DNA from: Irpex lacteus
Lineage: Eukaryota > Basidiomycota > Agaricomycetes > Polyporales > Irpicaceae
Reading direction: 5' to 3'
Assembly: GCA_001986395.2 (NCBI GenBank)
Contig: MQVO02000077.1
Location: 1-59,822 of the forward strand
DNA: 59,822 bases
The notes under the pieces are model-generated. The model saw nothing but the letters and a program-made list of their open reading frames with translations. It was not told the origin of the DNA and did not search any database. The translations under genes were made by a program, and so were the position numbers. This document shows, in pieces, positions 1-10,937 of this stretch (its first letter is position 1; the number at the start of each line of letters is the position of its first letter).

Positions 1-287
1 GCTCTAGGTCTTCATCGCGCTTCTCAAACTGCTGAATACGTAGGGCCAGGAGATCAGCAGGTTCCATATTGGACTTGAAACCAGTGACCATGAGTGAGGC
101 TTCGGCTAAATCGATAGGTAGAACAGGAGTGGTACCATAGAGTAGGTAGAAGGGGGAATCCAGTCTGTCGACGAGTAGTGCACTTGTCTGCAAAGAATGC
201 GGCATGAACATGTGTGTACCACTTGCTGGGCTGGCCATTGCAAGCCTTCATGATGCTTTGACGAATGGTAAAGTGGCCCGCGCTCAA
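1..287 (-). pseudogene. Gypsy integrase C-terminal part, out of frame
   Basis: On the minus strand the integrase reading frame changes just after the catalytic-glutamate region (NGVVERG). The continuation (HFTIRQSIMKAC..., then the usual post-core stretch ending in a KW..HVHAAFFADK motif) lies in another frame from about 287 down to 54 and shifts again towards position 1. Two small indels therefore break the C-terminal part of the integrase. The element continues beyond the left edge of the window, so its 3' end and 3' LTR are not visible. Confidence 0.7.
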
Positions 288-2769
288 CTACACCGTTGGC
301 TCGAGAGTTATAAGGTGAGATTGAGATTCGAGGAAGATGATATCGATCCATCAGTTCAGTAAACGCTCCTTGAACTTCTGGGCCATTATCTGTAGTCACT
401 TGACCAATTGCACCATATCTGCATAAGATCTCCTCAAAGAAGAAGTTGGCTAATGCGTTGGCTTTGATATTGCGCAAGGCTCGGCCTTCGGCTGCACCGG
501 TAAGATCATCACGTGCTGCAACCAGATATTCAAAACCTCCTCCTTTAGGCATGTACATGACATCTACATGGATCTTGGAGAACACAGTTGCAGGGGTAGA
601 GACCATGAGAGGTAGCTGCGGTTTCCTAGTGTTCCAAAGTTGGCACTCGTGACATGAGCGCACGTGATGCTTGACATCTTCGAACATAGTAGGCCAATAG
701 AATCGCTCCTTACATGTCTGCATGACTGCGTATTGACCTCGATGGCCTAGCTCTTCATGAACTTCAGCTAGGATCTGCTGTCTGCGAGCTTCACGGAATA
801 TAACCTTGGTAGGACGTTTAGTGCCTTGACGTCTGAACATTGCACCTTCTTGAACATAGAATCTTTGAGCTTTTCGCATGAACTGGCGCTTAGTCTGCTC
901 AGTATTGCAGCGTTCGGGAAGGTGTAAGCTTGTGAGAAAGCGGAAGATGTCTGCCAATAACTGGTCCTTGGGTGAGAGCATAGCATAGACTTCTGCATGA
1001 GTGAGAGTTTGTTGGCCAGGGCCATCACTGATGAATAGGGCAATGTTGTCCAGCCAGTCATCATCGTCATCCTCTATTTCTTCATCTTCAGCCATCTCTC
1101 TTCTAGAAAGCGCATCTGGGCCTTTGTGACGTTCAGCGGGCACATGAATGAGCTCGAAGTCGAAGAGCAAGATTCCTTGGATCCATCGGTTGATAGTGGC
1201 ATTGGGCTGCAGATCTGGTTCGTTAAGCATCCCTTTGATGTACTTGGCATCCACTTCCACCTTTAGAGTCTTGACTCCAACAAGATATAAGCGATAAGCT
1301 CTCAGTGCTCGATATAAGCCATAAAGTTCTAGCTTGGGTTGGGAGTATCGAGATTCGCGCTCATTCATAGGAATGGATCCGTATCGAGCTGGACGTTTCT
1401 TCCAATCATCATCATACTGGGATAGAATGAAGCCGACTGCGATGAAGCTGGAGTCAACTGAGAGTACGACAGGTTGGTTGGAAGTGTAGTCGATGGGGCG
1501 TAAAGCAGGTGGTGAGGTGATAGCCTGTTTTAAGGTGTCAAAAGCTTCTTGGCGCCTTTCATCCCATTCAAACTCCACATCATTGCGAACAAGCTCGGTA
1601 AGTGGACGTGCTAAGGCAGAATAGTTCTTGATCCATATGCGAACAGTTCCGCAGAGTCCGAGAAATCCACGTACATCCTTAACAGTCTTGAGCGTAGGCC
1701 ACTTCAGGATCTTATCTATCTTCTGATCATCAGGTAAACGACCTTGAGGTGTGCATTTCTGTCCAACGATGAGCACTTCTGGTCTGCCTAACTGAACCTT
1801 AGACGGAGAGAAAGTACCACCAGCATGACCGACACGGTGGACAACACGATGAACATCATTGGCATGTTCCCAGATAAAACGTCGGATACCAGGATTCTCA
1901 GGTAACAGCTCAGGATTTCCATGTGCATCAGGGTAAATCGTGGAGGGTCCTTTGATAGGCAAATCATCTATAAAGATATCTGCGACATGCGGAATCTCAT
2001 GCTGAAGGATGAAGGCCATACAGGCTTGAAACTCAGCGGGAGAATTCGTGAAACCAGTCGGAAGCGACGTAATACGCAGAAGGCCTAAAGGTGTCAAGAA
2101 GGCAGTAAGGTCACGGCTCTTGGGATGGACTTTACGTGCATCGAAACCCCAATACAAATCGAAGACCGTATAGCATTGACGTCCAGCAAAGGGCTCAACG
2201 AAATTATCGAGATTGGGCGGAAGACCTGCGTCACGAATGGTAACCTTGTTTAGAGGCTGAAGGTCATGGACGAGGCGAAGCTTGCCACTCTTCTTGAGGA
2301 CGCAAAACCACCGAGAACGATAAGACGATTGACTAGGTTCATATACTCCGGCTTCCATCTTTTCCTTCAGCAGTTCAATAACCTTGTCCTTAATACCAGG
2401 TGGAATCGGTATATTTGAAAACGCCCAAGGTATATGCGGTACAACTGGAATGATGTATGGCGAGAAATAGTCTTCGCGAAACGAACCGCGTTGACTATCT
2501 TCAAAGACGAAATGATACTGGTTAAGTTTAAGAACATGGACCATTAGTTTCTCTTCTTCGGGCCAGAGAAAACCATCAGGATTGATATTCATTTCGTCGA
2601 GACGTTCACGTGTAAGTCTGCCGCCAGGATCGGGCTCAAACTCAGGTGCGTAGAATGGTAGCTGCGGGAGCGAAGCTAACGGGTCTTCAGGGAACTTGCG
2701 AATAACCCGCGCATCCTCTGGGAACACGGCTGGTACGGGTTTCACCTTGCGATCCACTCTTTTGTACAT
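106..2769 (-). CDS. Ty3/gypsy pol: reverse transcriptase, RNase H, integrase
   Basis: This 887-codon ORF is the pol polyprotein of a basidiomycete Ty3/gypsy retrotransposon. It copies the element RNA into cDNA and inserts it. Visible in order: an N-terminal leader (MYKRVDRKVKPVPAVFPEDA), the reverse transcriptase with FIDD (near residue 263) in place of YxDD, RNase H with an SVDSS aspartate and the KLELYG glutamate, the integrase HHCC zinc finger (H..H..CHEC, about residues 670-712), and the DDE core (HVDVMY, TTDNGPE, NGVVERG). The frame upstream of the first Met reads about 15 further family-like residues (YTDLLNADSYT) before stops, so the start used here may not be the native one. The last 30 or so residues are a frameshifted tail. 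Reverse transcriptase and RNase H look intact; the integrase is damaged. Confidence 0.92.
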   Translation of the reverse strand: MYKRVDRKVKPVPAVFPEDARVIRKFPEDPLASLPQLPFYAPEFEPDPGGRLTRERLDEMNINPDGFLWPEEEKLMVHVLKLNQYHFVFEDSQRGSFREDYFSPYIIPVVPHIPWAFSNIPIPPGIKDKVIELLKEKMEAGVYEPSQSSYRSRWFCVLKKSGKLRLVHDLQPLNKVTIRDAGLPPNLDNFVEPFAGRQCYTVFDLYWGFDARKVHPKSRDLTAFLTPLGLLRITSLPTGFTNSPAEFQACMAFILQHEIPHVADIFIDDLPIKGPSTIYPDAHGNPELLPENPGIRRFIWEHANDVHRVVHRVGHAGGTFSPSKVQLGRPEVLIVGQKCTPQGRLPDDQKIDKILKWPTLKTVKDVRGFLGLCGTVRIWIKNYSALARPLTELVRNDVEFEWDERRQEAFDTLKQAITSPPALRPIDYTSNQPVVLSVDSSFIAVGFILSQYDDDWKKRPARYGSIPMNERESRYSQPKLELYGLYRALRAYRLYLVGVKTLKVEVDAKYIKGMLNEPDLQPNATINRWIQGILLFDFELIHVPAERHKGPDALSRREMAEDEEIEDDDDDWLDNIALFISDGPGQQTLTHAEVYAMLSPKDQLLADIFRFLTSLHLPERCNTEQTKRQFMRKAQRFYVQEGAMFRRQGTKRPTKVIFREARRQQILAEVHEELGHRGQYAVMQTCKERFYWPTMFEDVKHHVRSCHECQLWNTRKPQLPLMVSTPATVFSKIHVDVMYMPKGGGFEYLVAARDDLTGAAEGRALRNIKANALANFFFEEILCRYGAIGQVTTDNGPEVQGAFTELMDRYHLPRISISPYNSRANGVVERGPLYHSSKHHEGLQWPAQQVVHTCSCRILCRQVHYSSTDWIPPSTYSMVPLLFYLSI

Positions 2770-3319
2770 AGTATAAGAATCCGCGTTTAATAAATCCGTA
2801 TACTTGAACGGTTTTTGAATTTACTAAGTCCGAATGCTTACTGGTGGCCGCTAATGGTGCGCGAGGAGCCTGCGTGAATGTAGAATTAAGTTCTGAGGTG
2901 GCGTTCTTAAGTTCTGAGGTGGCGTTCCGTTTCCACGCGGAATGTACCTCCTCCCCGTCAACACAGATGACGACCTCGTCATCGTCGAGCGACTCGAAAA
3001 CTTCTTGCATCGAAGCAGTAATCCAAAGCGAAGACTCGTCGTTTTCCGAAGCGGCACTCTCATTAACTTGCACAAAGTTGACAGCAGCAGAAGGGCACCG
3101 CTCAAGAGGCACAGAGACAGAGTAGCACGAGACGGTGTCCCGTTGCGTACTTAAAGGTACATCAGCACAAGGGAAGACAGGCGCGGCGCGGGAGTGCATT
3201 ACGGGAACGTGGCACCAACCATCTTGCAGCAGCGGTGGAAGGGAGACAGTCTGATTTAACTTAAGTTTGTCCCTTTCAATATTAAAGGACTGCGCTCTGT
3301 GTTGTTGATGGAGAGTCAC
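2687..3319 (-). CDS. ORF overlapping the start of pol (linker region)
   Basis: This 210-codon minus-strand ORF overlaps the start of pol in another frame. It is acidic and low-complexity in the middle and has no domain I recognise. Its last 50 residues are the pol leader DNA read in the wrong frame, so the open frame probably reflects an indel just upstream of pol rather than a separate protein. It may be the degenerate junction between the gag-side and pol-side coding regions. Confidence 0.35.
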   Translation of the reverse strand: MTLHQQHRAQSFNIERDKLKLNQTVSLPPLLQDGWCHVPVMHSRAAPVFPCADVPLSTQRDTVSCYSVSVPLERCPSAAVNFVQVNESAASENDESSLWITASMQEVFESLDDDEVVICVDGEEVHSAWKRNATSELKNATSELNSTFTQAPRAPLAATSKHSDLVNSKTVQVYGFIKRGFLYYVQKSGSQGETRTSRVPRGCAGYSQVP

Positions 3320-3905
3320 CGTAAAACATCTCGCCCGGCGACGGACCCGTAGCAGCTAAACTCAAACGTTGATGGTCCTTAGCGTTTGTCGTCGCGCACT
3401 TGATGTTGTTCGGAGATGAGACGTAGTGAATTGAACGTATGTACTTTATATAGTGTAAAGCGTTTATTGACGGAAGTGGTCGAAAAGGGTGGCGTAAGCA
3501 AAGGAGTGGGGTAAGAAAAGGTAAGGCAGCGGCAGAATAGTCCGTCGAGTCCTTGAGCGGAGTGTCGAATGCGGTTGCTGATACCAAAAACGATGGCGAT
3601 GAGCGAACGCCACATGTCACTGGAATGGGATTACGTACGTGTTTTCCTGGTTTCCGTAGTTTCTGAGTGGCACGCGCCAGCCGCTATGGTCCTTACTTGT
3701 GATTTTGAATGATAATGAGCACTGATTATGAGTCAGCGAACAGCAATAGGCGACCAGCGCGGGATACTCACGAGTTGGGGTGTGTTAAGGGCTTCTATAC
3801 AATAAGGGGAAACAATGGGGAGAAGATGCGGGGGCGCTGCCAGCAGCGTCAGCGATAGAGTCCACGCAAGCATCACATAACGCACCTCAGCACGAGAGCA
3901 TGCTG
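3320..3905 (-). other. Non-coding gap with a minus-strand TATA box
   Basis: About 590 bp with no convincing coding frame. On the minus strand a TATATAAAG box (about 3445-3453) is followed within 100 nt by CT-rich sequence and then the 2687-3319 ORF. This looks like a core promoter, for example from the U3 of a decayed LTR, firing towards pol. I could not find matching sequence in the 5' LTR at 10.9-11.8 kb, so it is not a simple copy of that LTR. Confidence 0.35.
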
Positions 3906-4540
3906 TTACCGAGCCACCGGGGGCTGGTACCCATGAGCCGGGATGCTCCAGTCGCCACCAAGATAGCCGTTAGCTCGAAGGAAGACAATATAGCCGTGCT
4001 CCGCGGCATTCGTGCGATAGGCGAGCACGCGGTCCAACGTAGAGATACTGTGCTGCTCGAGAAAAGGATTAGTGACCGCAAAAGAATACGCGGGCCTGCA
4101 AGACCTCCAGTTCTTCCACGGGGTCCAAGTACGGGCAGCCGTCATGTGTATGCTTGGGGAAGAAGAGGGTCGCCAGCGCGAACTCCATGTCCCGGCTGAA
4201 AGGCTGAATAGAACGATACTTATCCAGAAAGGACTGCAGTCCTTGTTCATGCGCTCTGTCGATGAGCGGCTTGGTCTGCTTGACGATGGTGCGGCGGTTG
4301 AAATAAATACCTGCGAAGTGCCATGGAGGGGCCTGACCGTAGCGCTCCCGAAAGGACAAGGCTTGGTCGGGGGTTGGCAGAACAAGGGGCAGACCTCCGC
4401 CTTGGACTTGAGACATGACAGGTGGTCCTCCCGACGTGCCCTTAGCTCCTCCCATAGCCAGTAAGACTTGAGACGTGAGGGCCATAGATCCCAGCAGGCT
4501 CGAGGGAGCTGCGACTTCCTCCACTGGCGCAGCAACAAAG
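3906..4540 (-). pseudogene. Degenerate retroelement coding remnant, part 1
   Basis: Two overlapping minus-strand frames together read as one protein with an indel near 4070-4090. The upstream frame covers 4524 to 4069 (Pro/Gly-rich, then WHFAGIYFNRRT and an FLDKYRSIQPFSRD motif). It continues in the next frame (NPFLEQHSISTLDRVLAYR) to a stop at 3906. I do not recognise the domain. It sits at the C-terminal end of the broken coding region that extends up to 7947. Confidence 0.45.
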
Positions 4541-4541
4541 T

Positions 4542-5770
4542 CTAGTCCCGCGGAATCCTCATGGATCGAGACGCTGATCTGCGAGTACGGCGGAGGCGTG
4601 AGTGTCGAGACGTCGAACGGTTCGAGTCGTAGGGGTAACCAAGATCTCCAGGTATGGCCATCGAAGAGGTAGTCATTGCAGATAACGGAGGGTCGTAGGT
4701 TTCGAAGCAGGCGAGGACCGTTGCAGCGTCAGGGCTGTCGTCAGGAGCGTCCCCGTTATAAACGACGAACACCCCGACCTCGCCTCCGTCGGCTGTTGGC
4801 GCACTCGCACTGTGCCCTACTCCCATGGCAGCCCTCGCATCCATCAGCTGGGTCCACGCATCCTCGATGACAGCATCCCTTCCGTCCCAGCATCTCCATC
4901 CTCTCCATCGTCGCTGTCTTCGATGTCTCCATCTCCTTCGTCGCCCTCCGAGTCCCAACCAAAATCCATCCGCTCTTCCCAATCATCCGAATCGTCAACG
5001 GTCTCCAGGTCGGGCATGCTGTCGATGTCGTCGTTGTCGTCGCAGACATCATCGATCCGGTTGTAACGTACAGGGCTAGGGCCACCAGGTGCGTTGTCTT
5101 GGTTTGCACTCGCACCGCCGTTGGTTGCCTTGACAGACTCCTCGTAGTCATCGATGCGCCCGAGTAGGTCATCAAGCGAATCTTGCAAGGCGTTGAGGTA
5201 GTCGAGGGGGCTGAGTACAGGCGGACGGTCCTCCAGCGTGGCCGCGACTGTGGGGTCAACACTGCGAGTGAGGTTGGCGGGTGCCGAGCAACCTCGTCGA
5301 GGGGACAACGGGCTCCTCAGGCGCAAGCGTCCACGAGTCTGTGTGTCACCGTCAGTTGCACGACCGATATGCTGTCCTGTGTGTTTACTCACAGAACCGT
5401 TGACGTCGCCCATCGTTTGGCCGTCAGCGTTGCCCGCATTGTTGATGACGTGGCGCTTTACCGGGGTCGCAGGTCGAGACGGAGGAGGCGTAGGAAGCTG
5501 TACATCGTAGGGCTCGAGTTTGATAGCGGGACGGTGAGGACGAGGTGAACGAGGAGGGGTGCTGGCGAGCGAGTCGGTGTCAGAGTCAGAGTCGAGGCCC
5601 AGCCAACGCGCGAGTTCATTCAGCTCGGCGTCTTTACGGGCGCGCAGGTATTCTGAGTCCGATGGTTGGTCAGCTCGCCTCGTGGTGATGGCATCGACGG
5701 GACGCGTACCTGCAAACACCTCCTCCAGTACTCTCTCTTTCCCTTCTTCCTCTTCCTTCCTTGCTACCAC
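4542..5770 (-). pseudogene. Degenerate retroelement coding remnant, part 2 (acidic)
   Basis: The minus-strand ORF 5770-4844 (308 codons) is rich in Ser/Pro/Asp with a long acidic tail (DDNDDIDSMPDLE). The frame then shifts, and 4890-4542 continues with IEDAWTQLMDARAAMG and VGVFVVYNGDAPDDS. Composition fits a disordered gag or linker region. It overlaps the next ORF upstream by a few bases, again as expected for one gene cut by indels. No function can be assigned. Confidence 0.45.
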
Positions 5771-7947
5771 TTCAATCCTTCCTTCCCCTCATCATCCTCC
5801 TCCTTCTTAGGCCCTCCGACTGGCGTAAATGCAAGACTTGTGGAATCACTGGAGCGTCCGTGAGTAATTGAGAGAGGCGGCTGAAATCCAGGTACGTACA
5901 CTCGCCCAATGCTCATGAGCATTGTCCAACCTCCCGGGTGCGTTCCTCCAGGTAGTTCGTTCGCCGCGCTGAGAACGACGAACCGTTCCAGAGCCGGTAC
6001 CGGTTTAACAAGGTGGCCGCCACTGCGCCCAGGGCTGACCAACGTGAGTGTCCCTTGCAGAGTACGCTTCCCACTAATGACTTCTAAACCATCAATCCTA
6101 GGGAACTGCGCAGGAGGCATCCAGTATGTGGCCGCCGACGGGGTTAACAAGATGTGACCGTGCTCAAGATGACTAGCCTGCAGGATCTGCTGATTCTTGG
6201 ACTCGCGTTGGGCCTCTTCTTGCGTCGTGTACGGGCAAGACATGAAGCAAATCGTTCGCTCGTCCTGAGCCAGCCCCTCTGGGAGGTCGATCAAGCTGAC
6301 GTGCGCCATGCGGAGAACATTCAAGATGCGGTAGACACGGCGCACACCGTTGGACGAGATGGCGACGGGCATGGTTGACTGCTGGGGGTTTGGGAGCTTA
6401 GGTTCGGTACAGGCGGGTTCTGCAGAGGTTGTCTGAGATGCTGTCGATGAGTACACAGTTGCGTTCAACGCGGCTGTGTGGAGGCTGTCGGAATAGGTAG
6501 CGAATACATGACGGTTCGTCCCTTGTTTTATACATCCCACTGATTTGCCTCCGCTACTCTGAACGTTCACAGAGTCCTGGACTCTCGATATCTCAAACGC
6601 GTCCCGCTGCTGGCGTACGGCTGCCTCGATCATCGTTTCTTGGCCCCTTCGTACTACAAGATCTCCTTCCGAGGTCATTATCTGGCCCTCGGCAGACCGC
6701 TGTAGCCGCCCATTCCTTACTCGCCGGTCGATATCTCTGCAACGCGCAAGCTTATGGCCCGTTTTCCCACATCCCAGCACGTCAACCTTGCTCTGGAACG
6801 GCGTGTCATTACTCGATCAAGCAACATTGCGGGGTCACGCTGCGTCTGATGGCTTTGACGAACGTTGGCGTTATCAGGGCGCCTTTGGTACGTTTTGCCT
6901 CCGTTTCCCGCTAATGTCTTGTTTCTAACCTTCTCTATGTCAAATCCTCTAGATGCCGCGTTATCACTTCTTACAGGACGGCCATTAGGGTCTACTCGGT
7001 GCTGTGTCCGTGATTCAGGCGCAGAGGTTACGCACTTCTCGGTATGCCGCTTCCGGTAGGTCTCAGATTGTGTGTGCCCTTCGTCTGGGCTTACGATTGG
7101 CTCAGGACTGCTTTTCTGCCTGACGCAGTCGCTGTGGCCTCTTGCGTAAGTGTTATCTTGACTTACGTGTTCAACGCGGTAGCTTACGGACGCGTTATCT
7201 AGGCTTGCGTGTCTGCCCCCTATGTGTCTCTTGAGATTGTCTTGCCGAGCTAGCTCATCCAACGGGAACGGCAGGGCTTGGCGCAAAAGGTTACGCACCC
7301 CTTCTTCCATTTCGCACTCCTGGTAACGGTGGCCGACACAGGTGCTACACTTAGGGATTCTCGCGAGGTCTGTGCTTCGGCGCTGTGGGTCCTTAATGGT
7401 CTGGGCGCTGATTATTCCGACAAAGGCTGGGTTATCTCGGGCTGCAGCTACGTTCCGGTTCTCAACCGCTATCATCTGTCGGCGCACCTGTTGTAGATTA
7501 GGTTTTGCCCCGCTCTACCTGCCACTCGGAAATCACATTCATCCATTGCCCCAATACCTTGCGATCTTGCTCGAGCATGTCCCACCGGTGTGAGTTTCGA
7601 AGGATCCCCATTCGCTCATCATCACGCCACGTCAGAAAAGCGTTAGTACGACTCATATGCGGTGCCCAAGCGTTCGCGATGGCTTCCTGTTCGCATCGGT
7701 GGAGCTCTGACAAGTACATTTGAGCCCCTTCATACCAGTCTTGAAACGTCAGGCCTCCGCAGTTAAGTCGGGCGCATGCTAGTTGTTCTAAGTCGTTGGC
7801 ATCTTGTTCGGTGATGCTTAACTCAATAGTAGATGGTATCGGGGATGGTCGCGAGCGTTGCATGGGCTGAGCTGGTGGTTGGGCCTTTGCTGCATCCTCA
7901 ATGCCTTGTTCTTCCTTTGAAATGTCATGGTCAGGTCGTATGTTCAC
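5764..7947 (-). pseudogene. Broken second gag-like region with split zinc knuckle
   Basis: Three minus-strand ORFs (7947-7498, 7487-6717, 6780-5764) join in register once single-base indels are allowed, so they are pieces of one reading frame. The first has a short helical segment (LTFQDWYEGAQMYLSEL) resembling gag. The indel between the second and third falls exactly inside a CCHC zinc knuckle: TCW is read in one frame and CGKTGHKLARC in the other. This is a second nucleocapsid-like motif in addition to the one in the intact gag at 7956-10880. The region is either a nested, older retroelement or an unusual gag extension. Confidence 0.5.
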
Positions 7948-7955
7948 TGCAGGAC

Positions 7956-10880
7956 TTAGAGTGGCGGGCTTATACTCCTCTTCTCGTAGCGCTGCTGCAA
8001 AAACTGTCTCGGACTCAACCTTCTGAGCTGTCGATGGTGGCTGGGAGCCGTTGAAGCTTCTAGTTCGGCCACCTCTCGTTCGACAAGTCCCTCCGGGAAG
8101 TCCAGGGCCAGCATAAGGGATTCTAATGCCCAGTGACTTTCTGATGTGCTCGTTGTTGTCTCTGCAATGCGCCTTTCCGCTTCTCTCACGCTGGTTATCT
8201 CAGGCTGACTCTCAGTTTCATCTCGGACTTCTTCAATCTTTGCAGAACCACCAGGTTGATTGTCGGGCATGGCCAAATAGGCATGAATAACTCGTTGCCG
8301 TGTCTTCGCTAAGTAATCTTCACGCATCTCATCTGGCCGCTCACCTTCTGCTACTATCATTTCCCACTGATTGTTGAGTTCTCGGTCCTTGAAAACCAAA
8401 AATGTCCCTTCGAGTCGCTCGTCGATAGTGATAAAGTTTCCGCGCTGCCAAGGCCGGCCGAGAAGTAAATCAAACGGTGCATTTTCGCCCACGTACATGT
8501 TGGCATAAGTCAAAACGTCTCCGCATCGCAAAGGTACTTCGGCCAAGAATCCGGAGAGAGTTCCTTCACCGCCATTGGCATCATTCATTACTACTGACCG
8601 TGTGACATCGACTGGTTGCTTAATACAGTTCAGCCAAGTTCGCTTGCTGCAGATGTTTAACATAGAACCGGTGTCGATAATAGTTTCGATGGGAATTCCG
8701 TGACAGTACATGGTCAATCGGATGAGTTGACTTCGAGTCTTGGGCATGAATGCGGCTACCGTAGCTGGTCCTTCGCCTTGTGTCCCTTCAGCTGTTACTA
8801 ACTTTGTGCTGTCCCCTGGCTTGCTCTGCTTAGGCTTAAGAACCTCCTGCATCCTTTGGGTCATTTCCTTTGAAACCGCCATAAGTTCGCCTACTTGCAG
8901 ATTGACTGGGGCACTCAGCAGCTTGTCAAGAATAGCAACTGGGTTGACATGGTGCTGAAGCTCGGACTGTCTCGGTGTACGTTTCACAGATTCCTCCTGT
9001 TGAACTGATGACTTGGGGTCCTTGCTAGATTGGTTCGAATCTGGAAGATCTGATGCTCTAATTCCTGGCGGCTTTCCTCGAGGTCCTCGAATAACTGGTC
9101 TTGTGTCTTCAATGATATCGTTATCATCTTCCGGATTAAACATAGGTACATCCACTTCAACAGGGCCTTGTGTAGGTCTAGGTCCGATATTCTCCTTGCC
9201 TCTAGCTGGACGAGTAGTTGACCTGACTCCAGAATCCTTACGAGGTGGGGGTGCATATCCGCCATCTGTTCTCCTTCCTGACCGTGTAGCTGGCTGAACT
9301 GGATAGGCTAACAGATCCAAATCGTAGGGATCATCCTTGAAGAAATCGTAATCTTGACGCATAGGGTATTGAACTGCAAAGACTTCCTCATCTTGATCGT
9401 TGGCTTCCTCCTCTTCGACAGTGACTAGGTTGGTGGAGCTGGCTTGAAGACGACGAACAGCGTCAATCAGGGGCTCACCCATAAATGCTCGGAAGATTGC
9501 GGTACCGTTGCTCATCATCCATTGGTTATTAGCGCCAAGCTTGATGACTCCTTTCTGCGCTAACTCACCTATGTCTGGGCATGAACGCATACTATGTCCG
9601 GTCTTTCCACATCCGAAGCATGTCATAGACGAAGGTCGAACTGGAGCATCGGTAGGACTACCCATGTGCGGCGGAATATCTCTTTCGGGAATAGATCTAT
9701 CTCTACCACGTGGAGGCGGAGTCTGAGCACGACGCTGTTCATTCGGAGTTGGAACTAAATCCTTGATGATTGGATCAATACGGTAGGCTTTGAAGTAAAC
9801 CTTTGCATACTCAGGATCCTTGAGTGACATACGACCTAACTGTTCAATGAGATCTTCAAACTCATCCTTGGACGAAGCATTGCTGGCCTTGGACGATGTA
9901 CTAGATCCAGACTTGGCCTTGGTAGAGCTTGCATCATCTGACTCTGACTCTGAGGAGCTTACTGACCTGATGCTCTTCGATATCCGAAATCGAGGCTTCT
10001 TGGTAATAACATCCTTAGACTTAGAGTGAGACTTCTTGGACTTCTTCTTGGAAGTGACTTTAACTTTCTCATCCTCGCTTTCACTGTCTGATTCGCTACT
10101 CGACGAGTCTGAGTCTTCGCTGTCACTTTCCTCTGAGTCTGATGGAAGTCGGTCGTTGTCAAAGCGGTCTCTCTTGAGCAAACTCTCTGCTGCCTTGGTA
10201 ACATCTGGGATCTCGAAGGGTTCATCCAAATTGTGCTGAGGCTTAGAGCTCATAAGGCGGAACTCAAGTCTATCTCTGAATCTGCGAGGAATGCCTTTCC
10301 AGAAATAAATCGCCTGTTCCTCCTTATCGATCTTGCCTTTCTGCCTTAGCCAACCAGCTATACGAATGAACTCTCGGTTGTAACGCATCCAAGCAGCTAG
10401 GCTTGAGAATGGTTCCTTGGATCGACTGACAAGAACGAAGGCTTCGAGATCACGGACCTTGTAACGACGGGAATCCTTATCGGCTTCATAGAACTTACGC
10501 AAATCCTTAGCAAATGCAGTCCAGTCTGGAGTGCCATAGCTTGTAAGACCTTCCATAAACTGACGCACTGCCTTGGAACAATACTGCGTGATGTTCTCTA
10601 CTTTCTCCTTATCGGTGGTGAGATTGTACTTAGCGATCATACGTTCGTAATGACGCAAGAATGTCTCAACGTCTGCTGACTTGCCTTTAAACTTCTTCGG
10701 AGCTCCTTTAGTTCCTAGGAAGGGCATGTCTGCAACGGTGAGAGGTGGTAACGTTGCCATGGTAATACGCGTCGGAGTTACTGACGAAGTCGATGACGTA
10801 GCGGTAAGCGGCGGCGTAGACGATGGAAACGTGGATACTGACGGTGGTGGGCTTGATGAGTGTGAACCGGCACTACTCAT
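7956..10880 (-). CDS. Ty3/gypsy Gag-protease polyprotein
   Basis: An intact 974-codon ORF. Residues 1-50 are Ser/Thr-rich. Residues 55-235 are the gag capsid-like domain (KKFKGKSADVETFLRHYERM). A Ser/Asp/Glu tract with basic KKSKKSHSK follows, then a CCHC zinc knuckle CFGCGKTGHSMRSC near residue 418. A retropepsin-type aspartic protease lies around residue 730 (IIDTGSMLNICS, later FDLLLGRPW). Gag packages the RNA and the protease matures the polyprotein. It is the first gene after the LTR and primer site. Its stop overlaps an open alternative frame that runs into the 7947 ORF (about 25 codons of overlap), so expression of a downstream product could use a frameshift, though the downstream region is broken. 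Confidence 0.9.
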   Translation of the reverse strand: MSSAGSHSSSPPPSVSTFPSSTPPLTATSSTSSVTPTRITMATLPPLTVADMPFLGTKGAPKKFKGKSADVETFLRHYERMIAKYNLTTDKEKVENITQYCSKAVRQFMEGLTSYGTPDWTAFAKDLRKFYEADKDSRRYKVRDLEAFVLVSRSKEPFSSLAAWMRYNREFIRIAGWLRQKGKIDKEEQAIYFWKGIPRRFRDRLEFRLMSSKPQHNLDEPFEIPDVTKAAESLLKRDRFDNDRLPSDSEESDSEDSDSSSSESDSESEDEKVKVTSKKKSKKSHSKSKDVITKKPRFRISKSIRSVSSSESESDDASSTKAKSGSSTSSKASNASSKDEFEDLIEQLGRMSLKDPEYAKVYFKAYRIDPIIKDLVPTPNEQRRAQTPPPRGRDRSIPERDIPPHMGSPTDAPVRPSSMTCFGCGKTGHSMRSCPDIGELAQKGVIKLGANNQWMMSNGTAIFRAFMGEPLIDAVRRLQASSTNLVTVEEEEANDQDEEVFAVQYPMRQDYDFFKDDPYDLDLLAYPVQPATRSGRRTDGGYAPPPRKDSGVRSTTRPARGKENIGPRPTQGPVEVDVPMFNPEDDNDIIEDTRPVIRGPRGKPPGIRASDLPDSNQSSKDPKSSVQQEESVKRTPRQSELQHHVNPVAILDKLLSAPVNLQVGELMAVSKEMTQRMQEVLKPKQSKPGDSTKLVTAEGTQGEGPATVAAFMPKTRSQLIRLTMYCHGIPIETIIDTGSMLNICSKRTWLNCIKQPVDVTRSVVMNDANGGEGTLSGFLAEVPLRCGDVLTYANMYVGENAPFDLLLGRPWQRGNFITIDERLEGTFLVFKDRELNNQWEMIVAEGERPDEMREDYLAKTRQRVIHAYLAMPDNQPGGSAKIEEVRDETESQPEITSVREAERRIAETTTSTSESHWALESLMLALDFPEGLVEREVAELEASTAPSHHRQLRRLSPRQFLQQRYEKRSISPPL

Positions 10881-10918
10881 ATACTACCTGCTGATTCCCT
10901 GATCTAAACCTTTCCCCC

Positions 10919-10935
10919 CCTCGCGGTGGGCTCCA
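10919..10935 (-). promoter_or_regulatory. Putative primer binding site
   Basis: Two bases inside the LTR edge the minus strand reads TGGAGCCCACCGCGAGG. TGG next to the LTR is the expected match to a tRNA CCA end, and the rest resembles an acceptor and T-arm strand. The priming tRNA is not identified. Confidence 0.55.
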
Positions 10936-10937
10936 GA

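Noticed and set aside
4812..5810. Plus-strand ORFs opposite the acidic region at 4.8-5.8 kb
   Set aside because: They are Arg/Ser-rich shadows of the Asp/Ser-rich minus-strand reading frame.
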